Positions 36,882-46,756 of a DNA stretch of 64,000 bases are shown in pieces. The stretch lies in assembly GCA_902497065.1 (NCBI GenBank), contig CABVDH010000004.1, positions 62,001 to 126,000 of the forward strand, written 5' to 3'. Below the pieces are notes generated by a model. It had not been told where the DNA came from and did not search any database. It saw only the letters and a program-made list of their open reading frames with translations. The first letter of the stretch is position 1. Each line of letters starts with the position of its first letter. The position numbers and the translations under genes were made by a program. The stretch comes from an uncultured Collinsella sp. (GTDB lineage: Bacteria > Actinomycetota > Coriobacteriia > Coriobacteriales > Coriobacteriaceae).

Positions 36882-37097
36882 TCTCAATCTGTAACATCTA
36901 TCGACCGTTTCCGGCTCCAGATGTTACGGATCGAGACGAATTGTTCAGCGGCGCCCGTTTGTCTCAATCTGTAACATCTACTCGGCAAATAAAGCTCTAT
37001 CTGTTACAAATCGAGACGAACAGAAGACACCCGAATCGAAAATCTAAATCTGTAACACCAGGCCCACTTTTAGCGGCCAAGATGTTACAAGTCGAGA
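36882..37097. repeat. Alternating inverted-repeat array (TGTAACA family), 6 units
   Basis: 18-bp units of consensus TCTCRATYTGTAACATCT begin at 36882(+), 36919(-), 36962(+), 36999(-), 37043(+) and 37080(-). Starts are 37, 43, 37, 44 and 37 bp apart, so each plus/minus pair makes a hairpin of about 55 nt and pairs repeat every 80-81 bp. The unit sequence is unrelated to the GGAAA family but the architecture is the same. Confidence 0.9.
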
Positions 37098-37109
37098 CAA
37101 ACCGAGAAC

Positions 37110-37140
37110 CACCACAAAGGTGCCTGTCCCCTTTGTGGTG
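37110..37140. repeat. Short hairpin with CCTGTCCCC core
   Basis: Perfect 11-bp arms CACCACAAAGG (37110-37120) and CCTTTGTGGTG (37130-37140) flank TGCCTGTCC. This GGGGACAGGCACC-type string looks like the widespread hairpin-type repeats seen in gut bacteria, though that comparison is from memory. Confidence 0.75.
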
Positions 37141-37590
37141 ATCCAGAGAAGAATCAGCCCCGATTAAAAGAGGCGGCATCAAGCCCAGTCTACGTTTGGC
37201 GATCCCAAAACCCAACGAGAACGCAGCGATGGAATCGAGAACCGACAATAGCCCGTTCGCACAGATAGAGGCGGAGATTCAAGGTCAGAGTCCGGCTTAA
37301 ACGGCTTAGCTATCGCACGTCACAACGTTCTCGTCGTCCTCCCTATCGTATTTATAGTGCTTACTGTGAAAAGAGTGAGTTTAGTGAGAATAGTATCGCT
37401 CAAGACTCGTGGACTGAATTATTGACCTCTCGCCCAGAATGAGTGGGGCAAATATTCCTATTAGAGGTCAAATCGAAGCCCAATAGGGCCTTTTCGCCCC
37501 GTCATTTCGACCGATCGCTTTCTTTTGAATATTGTCGTAAGCTGGTATCACTTATCTTAATGAATGCATACTGTTTGCGAGGTACCCGCC

Positions 37591-38238
37591 GTGAAACGCT
37601 CCACCTATATCGGCCTGCTCGTCTTAGCGTTTGCGATTACCGCAGTCGGCGTAGGAATTATCTATCTCGCATTTCTCCCCGCCTCTGCGACGCAGGCGGC
37701 GGTTGAGACCGTAAGCTATCCCATCGAGGTCCTCACCGATATCGTCAAACCCGATTCGATCACCGTCGATTTTGACGGTACGCCCGCAGCACTTGGGGTC
37801 AGCAACTATCCCCGTATCGAACTTGGGGCCAGGCGCTACACCAAAGATGAACAGCTTATCGGCAAGGCAACCAGTTTACTCAAAGGCAAGACGTTTAAGC
37901 GGTGGTACGGCGCCGCAACATATCGAGCCAAGAATGGCCAAATGGTTGGCGGGTATTATTCGACCCTTGAGCTCGATGCGGCAAACGGGAGCAGATTGTG
38001 CAACGTCTCATACGACCCCGGCTACGTGGACAATGAAGGACCGGGGGTCTATATCTCGGATGGCGACGTAATCTACGTCATGGAGGGCGACCAGACGGCA
38101 GTCGTCGATTTTATGGATCGGTGTACCGAAGATGCCTACGAACAAACTTGCGAGCCCGATCCGCAGACAGCGCGCAACAGTGGCTCGGCACGCACTTGGC
38201 TATTTGACGATGAAATAACCTGGACCCCATCGAAATAA
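37591..38238 (+). CDS. Membrane-anchored or secreted protein, unknown function
   Basis: 215 residues from the GTG at 37591, which has GCGAGG upstream; an in-frame ATG at 37564 lacks a site. A signal anchor at residues 5-28 (YIGLLVLAFAITAVGVGIIYLAF) is followed by a domain of about 180 residues, with no lipobox. The outside region has an alternating polar pattern (VGGYYSTLELDAANGSRLCNVSYDPGYV) and two Cys near the C-terminus (CTEDAYEQTCEPDPQ). I recognise no family. It is isolated, with repeats on both sides. Confidence 0.65.
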   Translation: MKRSTYIGLLVLAFAITAVGVGIIYLAFLPASATQAAVETVSYPIEVLTDIVKPDSITVDFDGTPAALGVSNYPRIELGARRYTKDEQLIGKATSLLKGKTFKRWYGAATYRAKNGQMVGGYYSTLELDAANGSRLCNVSYDPGYVDNEGPGVYISDGDVIYVMEGDQTAVVDFMDRCTEDAYEQTCEPDPQTARNSGSARTWLFDDEITWTPSK

Positions 38239-38318
38239 GGACCCGCCGGGCAGGCAACTTTGTGGTGGTCCCGGTCAATTATTAGCGCCCCTCAAGACCC
38301 AACGAGAACGTCGCGGTA

Positions 38319-38390
38319 GCCCCTGCCACACCTTTCCATCGGGCGACCCTCGCGAAGCGCGTGAGCACGAGGGAAAGGTGTGGCAGGGGC
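38319..38390. repeat. 19-bp perfect inverted repeat (CCTGCCACACC type)
   Basis: Arms at 38319-38337 and 38372-38390 (GCCCCTGCCACACCTTTCC) are perfectly complementary around a 34-nt loop that has a small CTCG/CGAG stem. It lies between a plus-strand gene and the convergent aconitase-family gene. No T-run follows, so a terminator role is unsure. Confidence 0.8.
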
Positions 38391-38401
38391 GTACAGCAGA
38401 G

Positions 38402-40702
38402 TTACTCGGCAGCGGCCTTGAACTTGTTGTAGTTGATCAGGCAGCCAGCCTTGACGATGGCACGCTCCTCTGCCGTCATATCGGCTATGTAGAGCTCAAT
38501 GTGCTCGACCGTGCCGTCGGCGCGCACCACGTAGGCGGCGATGTTCTTCAGGTCGCCATCGAGCGCGGCACGGATACCCGGCACAAAGACATAATCGCCC
38601 ACCTCAAAGTTGGGCTCGGCCTCCATCTGGAAGGGCACCATGCCCCAGTTCATCACGTTGGAGCGATAGCGCTTGGTGGCGTACTCGTGGACGATGTTGG
38701 CCAGGCCGCCAATTACGCGCTGGCAGCTCGCGGCTTGCTCGCGGGCAGAACCGTCACCGGGCTTCTTGGCATAGAGCATGGAGCCGTACTCAGTCGCCTT
38801 GGCATCGGCCACAACGCCGGCGCCGGTCAGCGCCTCAAACACGCCCGCAAGCTCGGCATCGAGCGCCGCCAGGTCACCCGCGGACTCGCCGGCCACGCGA
38901 CGCTTCTCCACCGCGGCGGCCCCCTTGGAGCGACCCACGTAGGCCGGGTCGCGACGGCTGAGCGTAAACTCGGCCAGACCCAGCGGGTTGGAGCGGAAGG
39001 AACTCGTCTCGCCCGAGGGAATGAGCTCGTCAGTCGTGGTGACCGGGTCCATGATCTTGGAGCACACCTTGAGCAGGATATCGTCGCCGAGGGGCTCCAT
39101 CGCGGGCCACGGCTTGATGTTGGGGCCCTCGACCAGCTCGTCGGCAGGCTCGGCCTTGCCAAAGCCCCAGTACACGCGCTTTTTGTACGGCGCGTCGTCA
39201 AAGGTGTACTCGCAGGCCTCGTCCCAAGTCTCCTCGGGCAGGTCGGTCGCCGGCGTCAGGACGCCGCCGTTGGCAGCCGTCGCCGCAATGGAGCGGGCGT
39301 CCATCAGGGCCACGGCGCTCAGCTGGCCATTACCTGGCTTTGAACCCTCGCGGTTGGGGAAATTGCGCGTGGTGTGGCGAATCGAAAGGCCGTTGTTGGC
39401 AGGCGTGTCGCCGGCACCGAAGCACGGACCGCAGAACGCCGTGCGCACGATCGCGCCAGCCTCCATGAGGTCGTAGATGTAGCCGCGGCGTGTAAGCTCG
39501 AGCGCCACGGGCTGGCTCGTGGGATAGACCGACAGCGAAAACTCGCCGCAGCCGGTGTTGGCGCCCTTGAGCACGCGGGCAGCCTGGACCACGGAGTCGT
39601 AGTTGCCGCCCGAACAGCCGGCGATAACGCCCTGCTGCACGTGCAGCTTGCCGTCGACGATCTTGTCGAGCAGGCTAAAGTGCGTCTTGCCCTCGCCGAT
39701 CTTGGCGGCCTCGAGCTCCACCTCGTGCAGGATGTCCTCGAGGTTCTCGTTGAGCTCGTCGATCTCAAAGCCGTTGGAAGGATGGAACGGCAGCGCGATC
39801 ATGGGCTTGATGCTCGACAGGTCGACCTCGACACAGCCGTCGTAGTAGGCGACATCGGCGGGCTTGAGCTCGCGATAATCATCGCCGCGGCCATGCATGG
39901 TCAAAAACGCGTGCGTATCCTCGTCGGTTGCCCAGATGGAAGAAAGGCAGGTGGTCTCGGTGGTCATGACGTCGACGCCGTTGCGGTAGTCGGTCGTCAT
40001 GCTCGCGATACCGGGGCCCACGAACTCCATGACCTTGTTCTTAACGTAACCCTTGGCAAAGACGGCACGGATGATGGCGAGCGCCACATCGTGCGGGCCG
40101 ACGCCGGGGCGCGGGGCGCCCGTGAGGTAGATGGCAACGACGCCGGGATAGGCGACATCGTAGGTGTCGCGCAGCAGTTGCTTTGCCAGCTCGCCACCGC
40201 CCTCGCCCACGGCCATGGTGCCCAGGGCGCCGTAGCGGGTGTGCGAGTCGGAACCCAAGATCATCTTGCCGCAGCCAGCGAAGTTCTCACGCATAAAGGA
40301 GTGGATGACGGCGATATGCGGCGGAACGAAGATGCCGCCGTACTTTTTGGCAGCCGAGAGACCAAAGACGTGGTCGTCCTCGTTGATGGTGCCGCCCACG
40401 GCGCACAGCGAGTTATGGCAGTTGGTGAGCACGTAGGGCAGCGGGAACTGCTCCATGCCCGAGGCACGCGCCGTCTGGATAATGCCGACAAAGGTGATGT
40501 CGTGGCTCGCCATGGCGTCGAAGCGAATCTTGAGCGCCTCGGGGTCGCCGGACGTATTGTGTGCCTGAAGGATCGAATACGCGATGGTGCCGCGCTTGGC
40601 ATCCTCGGGTGTCTGCGTAATGCCGCGCTCAGCGGCCTCGGCCTCAGGCACAACCTCGCTGCCGTTACGCAGGTAGATGCCGTCCTCGTACAGCTTGACC
40701 AT
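38402..40702 (-). CDS. Aconitase-family hydratase
   Basis: 766 residues from the ATG at 40702 (MVKLYEDGIYLRN), with GGGAGAC upstream; the frame is open further but enters the next gap. The sequence has aconitase-superfamily features: YVLTNCHNSLCAVGGT, the Fe-S region GCSGGNYDSVVQ and CGPCFGAGDTPAN with ligand cysteines, and the substrate-binding ending GLAEFTLSRRDP. Length and N-terminus resemble the YbhJ-like hydratases rather than classic AcnA or AcnB or LeuC. Reaction likely a citrate- or malate-type (de)hydration. Flanked by repeat hairpins on both sides and not in an evident operon. Confidence 0.85.
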   Translation of the reverse strand: MVKLYEDGIYLRNGSEVVPEAEAAERGITQTPEDAKRGTIAYSILQAHNTSGDPEALKIRFDAMASHDITFVGIIQTARASGMEQFPLPYVLTNCHNSLCAVGGTINEDDHVFGLSAAKKYGGIFVPPHIAVIHSFMRENFAGCGKMILGSDSHTRYGALGTMAVGEGGGELAKQLLRDTYDVAYPGVVAIYLTGAPRPGVGPHDVALAIIRAVFAKGYVKNKVMEFVGPGIASMTTDYRNGVDVMTTETTCLSSIWATDEDTHAFLTMHGRGDDYRELKPADVAYYDGCVEVDLSSIKPMIALPFHPSNGFEIDELNENLEDILHEVELEAAKIGEGKTHFSLLDKIVDGKLHVQQGVIAGCSGGNYDSVVQAARVLKGANTGCGEFSLSVYPTSQPVALELTRRGYIYDLMEAGAIVRTAFCGPCFGAGDTPANNGLSIRHTTRNFPNREGSKPGNGQLSAVALMDARSIAATAANGGVLTPATDLPEETWDEACEYTFDDAPYKKRVYWGFGKAEPADELVEGPNIKPWPAMEPLGDDILLKVCSKIMDPVTTTDELIPSGETSSFRSNPLGLAEFTLSRRDPAYVGRSKGAAAVEKRRVAGESAGDLAALDAELAGVFEALTGAGVVADAKATEYGSMLYAKKPGDGSAREQAASCQRVIGGLANIVHEYATKRYRSNVMNWGMVPFQMEAEPNFEVGDYVFVPGIRAALDGDLKNIAAYVVRADGTVEHIELYIADMTAEERAIVKAGCLINYNKFKAAAE

Positions 40703-40850
40703 ACTGTCTCCCACTCTGCCCAAAAGATTTGGGCGCATAGCATACATTCGTTCAATATCGTGCCATAGAACGGTTGCGAGCGGGTTACGAATCTGCGCAT
40801 TCACTTTATCTCGGTAAAGTAAAGGACGAGCCCAGTGTGAGCCGGCAAAA

Positions 40851-40935
40851 TGACCCCTTGGGGACGGAGGAAAACGGATCACTGAGGGGGTCGGCCTGAC
40901 CCAGTGATCCGTTTTCCTCCGTCCCCAAGGGATCA
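40851..40935. repeat. 34-bp near-perfect hairpin with GGGGACGG core
   Basis: Arms 40851-40884 and 40902-40935 match at 33 of 34 positions (left arm starts TGACCCCTTGGGGACGGAGG). The loop is 17 nt. It is the longest hairpin in the window and holds the GGGGAC/GTCCCC motif. It lies between the aconitase-family gene and hspR, both on the minus strand. Confidence 0.9.
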
Positions 40936-40975
40936 TGAAGTTGAATGCCAGATTGTCCGAATGCGGCCCGCGTAA

Positions 40976-41392
40976 CTACAAATCGGTCCCCGCGCCCAGC
41001 AGCTTGCGCATGACCTGTTCGGGGTTAACCGAGCCGTCGCGCGGGGCCAGGGCGGTGATCTTCTTCTGCATCTTGTACTCGTGCAGCTCGTCCTCGAGCT
41101 GGCGCACGCGAGCACGGAGCTTTTCGTTTTCGCGCTCACGCTCCTCGGCACGCTCCTTCATATCGAGGATGCGCACCACGCCAGCGAGGTTAATGCCCTC
41201 GTCGGTCAACTGGTTGATGAGCTCCAGGCGCTCGATATCGGCACGCGAATACAGACGCGTGTTGCCGCCCGAGCGCTGGGGGTTCACCAGGCCCTTGGAT
41301 TCGTAGACGCGCAGAGTCTGCGGATGCATGCCGGTCAGCTCGGCCGCCACGCTGATCATGTACAGCGGTTTGTTCCTATTGTCCTCGGCCAT
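40976..41392 (-). CDS. hspR: Heat-shock repressor HspR (MerR family)
   Basis: 138 residues. MerR-type winged helix at about 10-80 (YMISVAAELTGMHPQTLRVYESKGLVNPQR) with the HspR-type segment SGGNTRLYSRADIERLELINQLTDEGINLAGVVRIL. A coiled coil follows (about 85-115, ERERENEKLRARVRQLEDEL). Encoded last in the dnaK-grpE-dnaJ-hspR order, as in actinobacteria where HspR represses that operon and uses DnaK as co-repressor. The matching operators at 36794 and 45386 are its likely targets. Confidence 0.95.
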   Translation of the reverse strand: MAEDNRNKPLYMISVAAELTGMHPQTLRVYESKGLVNPQRSGGNTRLYSRADIERLELINQLTDEGINLAGVVRILDMKERAEERERENEKLRARVRQLEDELHEYKMQKKITALAPRDGSVNPEQVMRKLLGAGTDL

Positions 41393-41464
41393 GCTACCTG
41401 ACCCCTTTCCGTCTCGTTATCGTCCATCATAAGCCCGCGGGCGCGGTCGTGCGTCACGACCGCC

Positions 41465-42430
41465 CTAGTACGTCGCCTTGTAACGGTTGACCTTCTCGCG
41501 GTAGTCGCGCGTGTCGGCCTCGCGCAGCTTGGTCATCGCGTCGCGCTCGTCATCAGACAGGTTCGTGGGAACCTGCACCTTGATCTCGACGAGCAGCGCA
41601 CCCGTGCGGCCACGGTGCTTAACGTCGGGCGCACCCATCCCCTTAAAGCGGAACTTCTTGCCCGTCTGGGTACCCGCGGGCACCTTCAAACGGACCGTCG
41701 CACCGCCGGGCGTCGGCACGTCCACCGTGCAGCCGAGCGCCGCCTCGTAGACCGAGACCGGTACCTCCATGGTCACGTCGGCACCTTTACGCTTAAACAG
41801 CGGGTGCTCCTCCACGTGCGTGGTCACGACCAGGTCGCCGCGCTCGCCGCCGGCAACGCCATACTCGCCGCGACGTTTGTAACGCAGCTTGCCGCCGTCG
41901 ACCGCGCCTGCAGGCACCGAGACCGTGATAGTCTGCTGCTCGCCCGTCGAGGGAATGCGGTAGGTGACCTTGTGCGTCACACCGCGAAACGCGTCCTCGG
42001 CCGTCACATCGACGGTCAGCGACAGGTCGCCGCCCTTGCGAGCGCGGCTGCGGCCAGCGCCAGCACCGGCAGCGCCCGCAGCCCCGGCAAAGCCCGAGCC
42101 CCAATCGCTGCCCCAGGCGCCATTACCGCTAAAGATGCTGTCGAAGATATCGCCCCAGCCACTGGCGCCGGCGCCGGCACCGTAGCTGCCGCCATACGCG
42201 CCGCCCGCGCCCGGCATGCCGCCAAACATGAGCATCTGGTCGTACTCTTTGCGCTTCTTCTCGTCCGAAAGCGTCTCGTAGGCCTCGCTGATCTCCTTGA
42301 ACTTGGCCTCGTCGCCGCCGGCATCGGGGTGATATTTTTGCGCGAGCTTGCGAAATGCGCTCTTGATCTCTTTGTCGGAGGCGCTCTTGGATACGCCCAG
42401 GATGTCATAGAAGGTTTTGCCTGCAGCCAT
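41465..42430 (-). CDS. dnaJ: DnaJ-family co-chaperone lacking the zinc finger
   Basis: 321 residues. The J-domain (1-70) has the HPD motif (YHPDAGGDEAKF). A Gly/Phe/Ala-rich region (about 80-140) follows, then a DnaJ C-terminal substrate domain (about 145-310; VSVPAGAVDGGKLRYKRRGEYG). The four CxxCxGxG zinc repeats of classic DnaJ are absent, so it is a CbpA/type II J-protein in the operon position of DnaJ. A hairpin lies just upstream in the gap between grpE and dnaJ. Ends 72 bp before hspR. Confidence 0.93.
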   Translation of the reverse strand: MAAGKTFYDILGVSKSASDKEIKSAFRKLAQKYHPDAGGDEAKFKEISEAYETLSDEKKRKEYDQMLMFGGMPGAGGAYGGSYGAGAGASGWGDIFDSIFSGNGAWGSDWGSGFAGAAGAAGAGAGRSRARKGGDLSLTVDVTAEDAFRGVTHKVTYRIPSTGEQQTITVSVPAGAVDGGKLRYKRRGEYGVAGGERGDLVVTTHVEEHPLFKRKGADVTMEVPVSVYEAALGCTVDVPTPGGATVRLKVPAGTQTGKKFRFKGMGAPDVKHRGRTGALLVEIKVQVPTNLSDDERDAMTKLREADTRDYREKVNRYKATY

Positions 42431-42502
42431 CGTAGCTCCTCTCCTGTTACATCCGCCGCCCCTGCGGACGGCGGCTCATGCTGTCATATGGCACTTGGTC
42501 AG

Positions 42503-42534
42503 AAAGGGCCCCGGGTGTTGCCCCGGGGCCCTTT
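42503..42534 (-). terminator. Hairpin between grpE and dnaJ
   Basis: A 13-bp perfect stem (AAAGGGCCCCGGG at 42503-42515 with 42522-42534) with a 6-nt loop. On the minus strand it is followed by TTTCTG, only a short T-run. It is inside the dnaK operon and may attenuate or process the transcript so that dnaJ and hspR are made at lower levels. Confidence 0.75.
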
Positions 42535-42538
42535 TCAA

Positions 42539-43381
42539 TTACTCCTCGGTGCTCTCGGCCGTATCGGCCGTAGCATCCTCGGGCGCCGCTTCGGGCTCCG
42601 GTGCGGGGCGCTTCTCGCCACCGTAGGTCACCGTCACCATGGCGGAACGCAGGATGCGATCCGCCATGCGGTAGCCCTTCTGGTACACGTCGTTGACGGT
42701 CTCGTCGTACTGCGATGCGTCCTCGACGCGGCCCACGGCCTGGTGCTCGAGCGGATCGAACGCCTCGCCCTTGGGGTCGATGGGTTCAACGCCCTCGTGC
42801 GCAAACACATCGAGCAGCTTGGCATGAACCGCATCGACGCCGTCGACGAACTGCTTAAAGTCGTCGGAAAGCTCTTGGCTGCGGGCATGGTCGATCGCGC
42901 GCTCGATATCGTCGATCACCGGCAACAGTGCGGTGACAAGCTTCTCGGTCGCGCGCTCGCGCTCGGCGATGCGCTCGTTGGCGGTGCGGCGACGGAAGTT
43001 CTCCCAGTCGGCCTGCAGACGGGCGGTGCGCTCCGTGGCGTCCTTCGCCTTGTCCTCGGCGGCCTTCTGAGCCTCTGCCGCAGCATTGAGCTCGTTGCGC
43101 ACGTCGGCAAGCTCCTTCTGGGCCTGCTCGAACTTGAGCTTAAAGTCGTTGTCGGCGGCTTCCTCACCGGCGCGGATAGCGGCTTCCACCATCTCGTCCT
43201 CGGTCATCGTCGCCTCCTTGTTGGAATCCTCTACCTGGTTCTCGGCAGCCTCGGCGGCCGGGGCCTCGTTGGCCTCGGTATCGTCGACGGCCTCTACGGG
43301 AATCTTCACGTCCTTCTCCTCAGAGTCAACGGGGGCGGCGCCAGCGGCGGCCGCCTCCGTGCGAGCTTTACGGGCGGACAT
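42539..43381 (-). CDS. grpE: Nucleotide-exchange factor GrpE
   Basis: 280 residues, longer than usual because of a 75-residue acidic/Ala-rich N-terminus and an acidic tail. The core has the long coiled coil (about 80-130) and the C-terminal domain segment FEHEG-type (VFAHEGVEPIDPKGEAFDPLEHQAV) seen in GrpE. It opens DnaK for ATP exchange. The start overlaps no gene but follows the dnaK stop by 2 bp, so translation is probably coupled. Confidence 0.96.
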   Translation of the reverse strand: MSARKARTEAAAAGAAPVDSEEKDVKIPVEAVDDTEANEAPAAEAAENQVEDSNKEATMTEDEMVEAAIRAGEEAADNDFKLKFEQAQKELADVRNELNAAAEAQKAAEDKAKDATERTARLQADWENFRRRTANERIAERERATEKLVTALLPVIDDIERAIDHARSQELSDDFKQFVDGVDAVHAKLLDVFAHEGVEPIDPKGEAFDPLEHQAVGRVEDASQYDETVNDVYQKGYRMADRILRSAMVTVTYGGEKRPAPEPEAAPEDATADTAESTEE

Positions 43382-43383
43382 GA

Positions 43384-45276
<1,893 letters not shown>

Positions 45277-45377
45277 TAGAAATTCCCTCTCTCTTGTGCG
45301 TTTGCACCGACTCGGCGGTCTGCCGCGCGGTGCTTCGGCTTGTCTTTCAGGATGTAGTGTATCCCCTTATGGGCCGG

Positions 45378-45412
45378 AATATACAAAATCTAAGTCAATT
45401 CATATAAGATTT
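45378..45412 (-). promoter_or_regulatory. HspR-type operator and promoter of dnaK
   Basis: 27-bp site at 45386-45412, AAATCTAAGT-N7-ATATAAGATTT, identical outside the centre to the clpB site at 36794-36820. On the minus strand it runs into TGTATATT, an extended -10 (45383-45378). Overlap of site and promoter is what repression by HspR would need. Confidence 0.8.
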
Positions 45413-45539
45413 CTTATTGCTGAGAGTTTAGGTTCTTAAATGTGCAGGTAGATGCGCTGATTGAGTTCTAGGCAAATCTATCGAGATCTATGTAGAGATG
45501 ACTGTGGTTTGGGTCCGAGGGTGCCTGGGGCTGCCTTGC

Positions 45540-45708
45540 GGAAAGCTTGTCCCGGTTTGAGCGTGGATTCCGGGTCGCAGTTTCCGTCTGAAGGCTCAAC
45601 CGGAAACCGTATCCCGTTTTGAGAGCTGATACCGGGTCGCAGTTTCCTCTAGCGGCCCAACCGGAAACTGCGACCCGGTTTTCGGCCAAATAACGGGATG
45701 CCCTTTCC
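45540..45708. repeat. Alternating inverted-repeat array 2 (GGAAA...CCC family), 6 units
   Basis: 14-bp units begin at 45540(+), 45572(-), 45602(+), 45634(-), 45663(+) and 45695(-), 32, 30, 32, 29 and 32 bp apart. Units such as GGAAACCGTATCCC and GGAAACTGCGACCC differ mainly in the middle; the GGAAA and CCC ends are nearly fixed. Spacers are unique. Confidence 0.9.
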
Positions 45709-45843
45709 GCAGGCGCGCTCAATAGCTCAATATTTCAAGTCACCTTTAGCTAACATTTGCGCAGCTCAACGGCCCCACCTGCGCATTTTTTAGTAAACCT
45801 TGGCATACTCGGCGAACGGTATGAAGATGCCGGTCAGAGGGTA

Positions 45844-45871
45844 TTGCAAACGGTCGCTCCCGTGGTATGTT
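45844..45871 (+). promoter_or_regulatory. Probable promoter of the ferredoxin gene
   Basis: TTGCAA at 45844-45849, a 16-bp spacer and TATGTT at 45866-45871, 62 bp before the ATG. It is a reasonable but not strong sigma-70 type match. Confidence 0.45.
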
Positions 45872-45932
45872 TTTGCCCGAATCAAACCGGCGCGCATCGC
45901 CTGTAGCGTCGGTCAACAGAGAGGAAACTACC

Positions 45933-46118
45933 ATGGCTCATCCCGTAATTGATGCCGACGAGTGCATCGCTTGTGGCGTTTGCGTCGACTCCTGCCCCGC
46001 TGGCGTTCTGGAGCTCCAGGACGTCGCTACCGTCGCTGACGAGGACTCCTGCGTCGCCTGTGGCGCTTGCCAGGACGCTTGCCCCGCTGGCGCGATCACC
46101 GAGATCGTCGAGGAGTAA
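45933..46118 (+). CDS. 2[4Fe-4S] ferredoxin
   Basis: 61 residues from the ATG at 45933 with AGAGGAAA upstream. Two CxxCxxCxxxCP-type motifs are complete: CIACGVCVDSCPAG and CVACGACQDACPAG, the classic clostridial-type pair holding two [4Fe-4S] clusters. It is a soluble low-potential electron carrier, likely serving hydrogenase, pyruvate oxidoreductase or similar enzymes. Monocistronic, followed by a bidirectional terminator. Confidence 0.97.
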   Translation: MAHPVIDADECIACGVCVDSCPAGVLELQDVATVADEDSCVACGACQDACPAGAITEIVEE

Positions 46119-46157
46119 CAACTCCCCCACTTGCACACTCAAAAGTACACCGTGCAC

Positions 46158-46197
46158 AAAAAAGGAGGCCTCCGCATCGCCGCGGAGGCCTCCTTTT
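46158..46197. terminator. Bidirectional terminator between ferredoxin and niaR
   Basis: A perfect stem AAAGGAGGCCTCCGC with its complement, 6-nt loop ATCGCC, with a T-run to the right and an A-run (T-run on the minus strand) to the left. It can end both the ferredoxin transcript and the nad operon. Confidence 0.9.
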
Positions 46198-46210
46198 GCA
46201 TTCGTCGTTA

Positions 46211-46756
46211 CTAGGACAGATCGTCTTCGTAGGGCATTAGGTCCGCCAAGTAGCCTTTCTCCTTGAGCATAGCCTCGATCTCGTCGAGGGTTTGCTCGTC
46301 CTCCGCCGCGATGCGATGGAAGTGATAGCCGCTCGTCACCGTTAGTAGCGGGAAACTCTTGCCGCTCTCGATATCGTGCAGGTAGCGCTCAACATCGCGA
46401 CGATTGCGGATGTCCAGGTCGGCCGTGATCTTGCCGTACACACGATGGTTGACGATCACGTTAAGCACGGCGCCACCCGCGTCGACGATACTCGTGAGCT
46501 CATCGCCTGCCTGCTCCACGCTGTGGCGAACCTTGACCAAGCGCGTAGGCACGGCGGGGCTGCTGGGGGCCTCCTGCAGCACGTAGCCGCGGTTGGTCGC
46601 CACGATATCGTGCCCATCGGCGCGCAGCAGGGCGATGTCCTGCACCACGATCTGGCGGCTCACACCCACCTCGCGGGCAAGCGCGCTGCCCGATACGGGC
46701 CCCTTGGCCCCCTCGAGCACGGCCATGATGGCACGGCGACGCTCGCGGGCGTTCAT
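46211..46756 (-). CDS. niaR: NAD-biosynthesis repressor NiaR (3H domain)
   Basis: 181 residues. N-terminal winged helix (about 5-60; IMAVLEGAKGPVSGSALAREVGVSRQIVVQDIALLRADGHDI) and a 3H domain with the conserved histidines in VKVRHSVEQ, VIVNHRVYGK and GYHFHRIAA, the nicotinate-binding set. NiaR senses nicotinate and represses NAD-synthesis genes. It overlaps nadC by one base and ends the nadABC operon, so it probably regulates its own operon through the palindrome upstream of nadA. Confidence 0.93.
   Translation of the reverse strand: MNARERRRAIMAVLEGAKGPVSGSALAREVGVSRQIVVQDIALLRADGHDIVATNRGYVLQEAPSSPAVPTRLVKVRHSVEQAGDELTSIVDAGGAVLNVIVNHRVYGKITADLDIRNRRDVERYLHDIESGKSFPLLTVTSGYHFHRIAAEDEQTLDEIEAMLKEKGYLADLMPYEDDLS

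Larger units (their letters stand above)
36821..37590. other. Long gap holding the TGTAACA array and other repeats
   Basis: No credible gene. It holds the six-unit TGTAACA array (36882-37097), a hairpin at 37110-37140 and an inverted repeat TTGACCTCT/AGAGGTCAA at 37422-37430 and 37463-37471 that may be an operator for the plus-strand gene at 37591. The 14-nt string ACCCAACGAGAACG near 37210 recurs near 38298. Confidence 0.6.
45277..45932. other. Control region between dnaK and ferredoxin, with repeat array 2
   Basis: 656 bp between divergent genes. It contains the dnaK operator and promoter (45378-45412), an array of six GGAAA...CCC units (45540-45708) and a promoter for the ferredoxin gene near 45844-45871. 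No gene of its own is convincing. Confidence 0.7.

Noticed and set aside
39374..40768. Open frame of 464 codons on the plus strand
   Set aside because: Antisense to the aconitase-family gene, whose motifs are intact.
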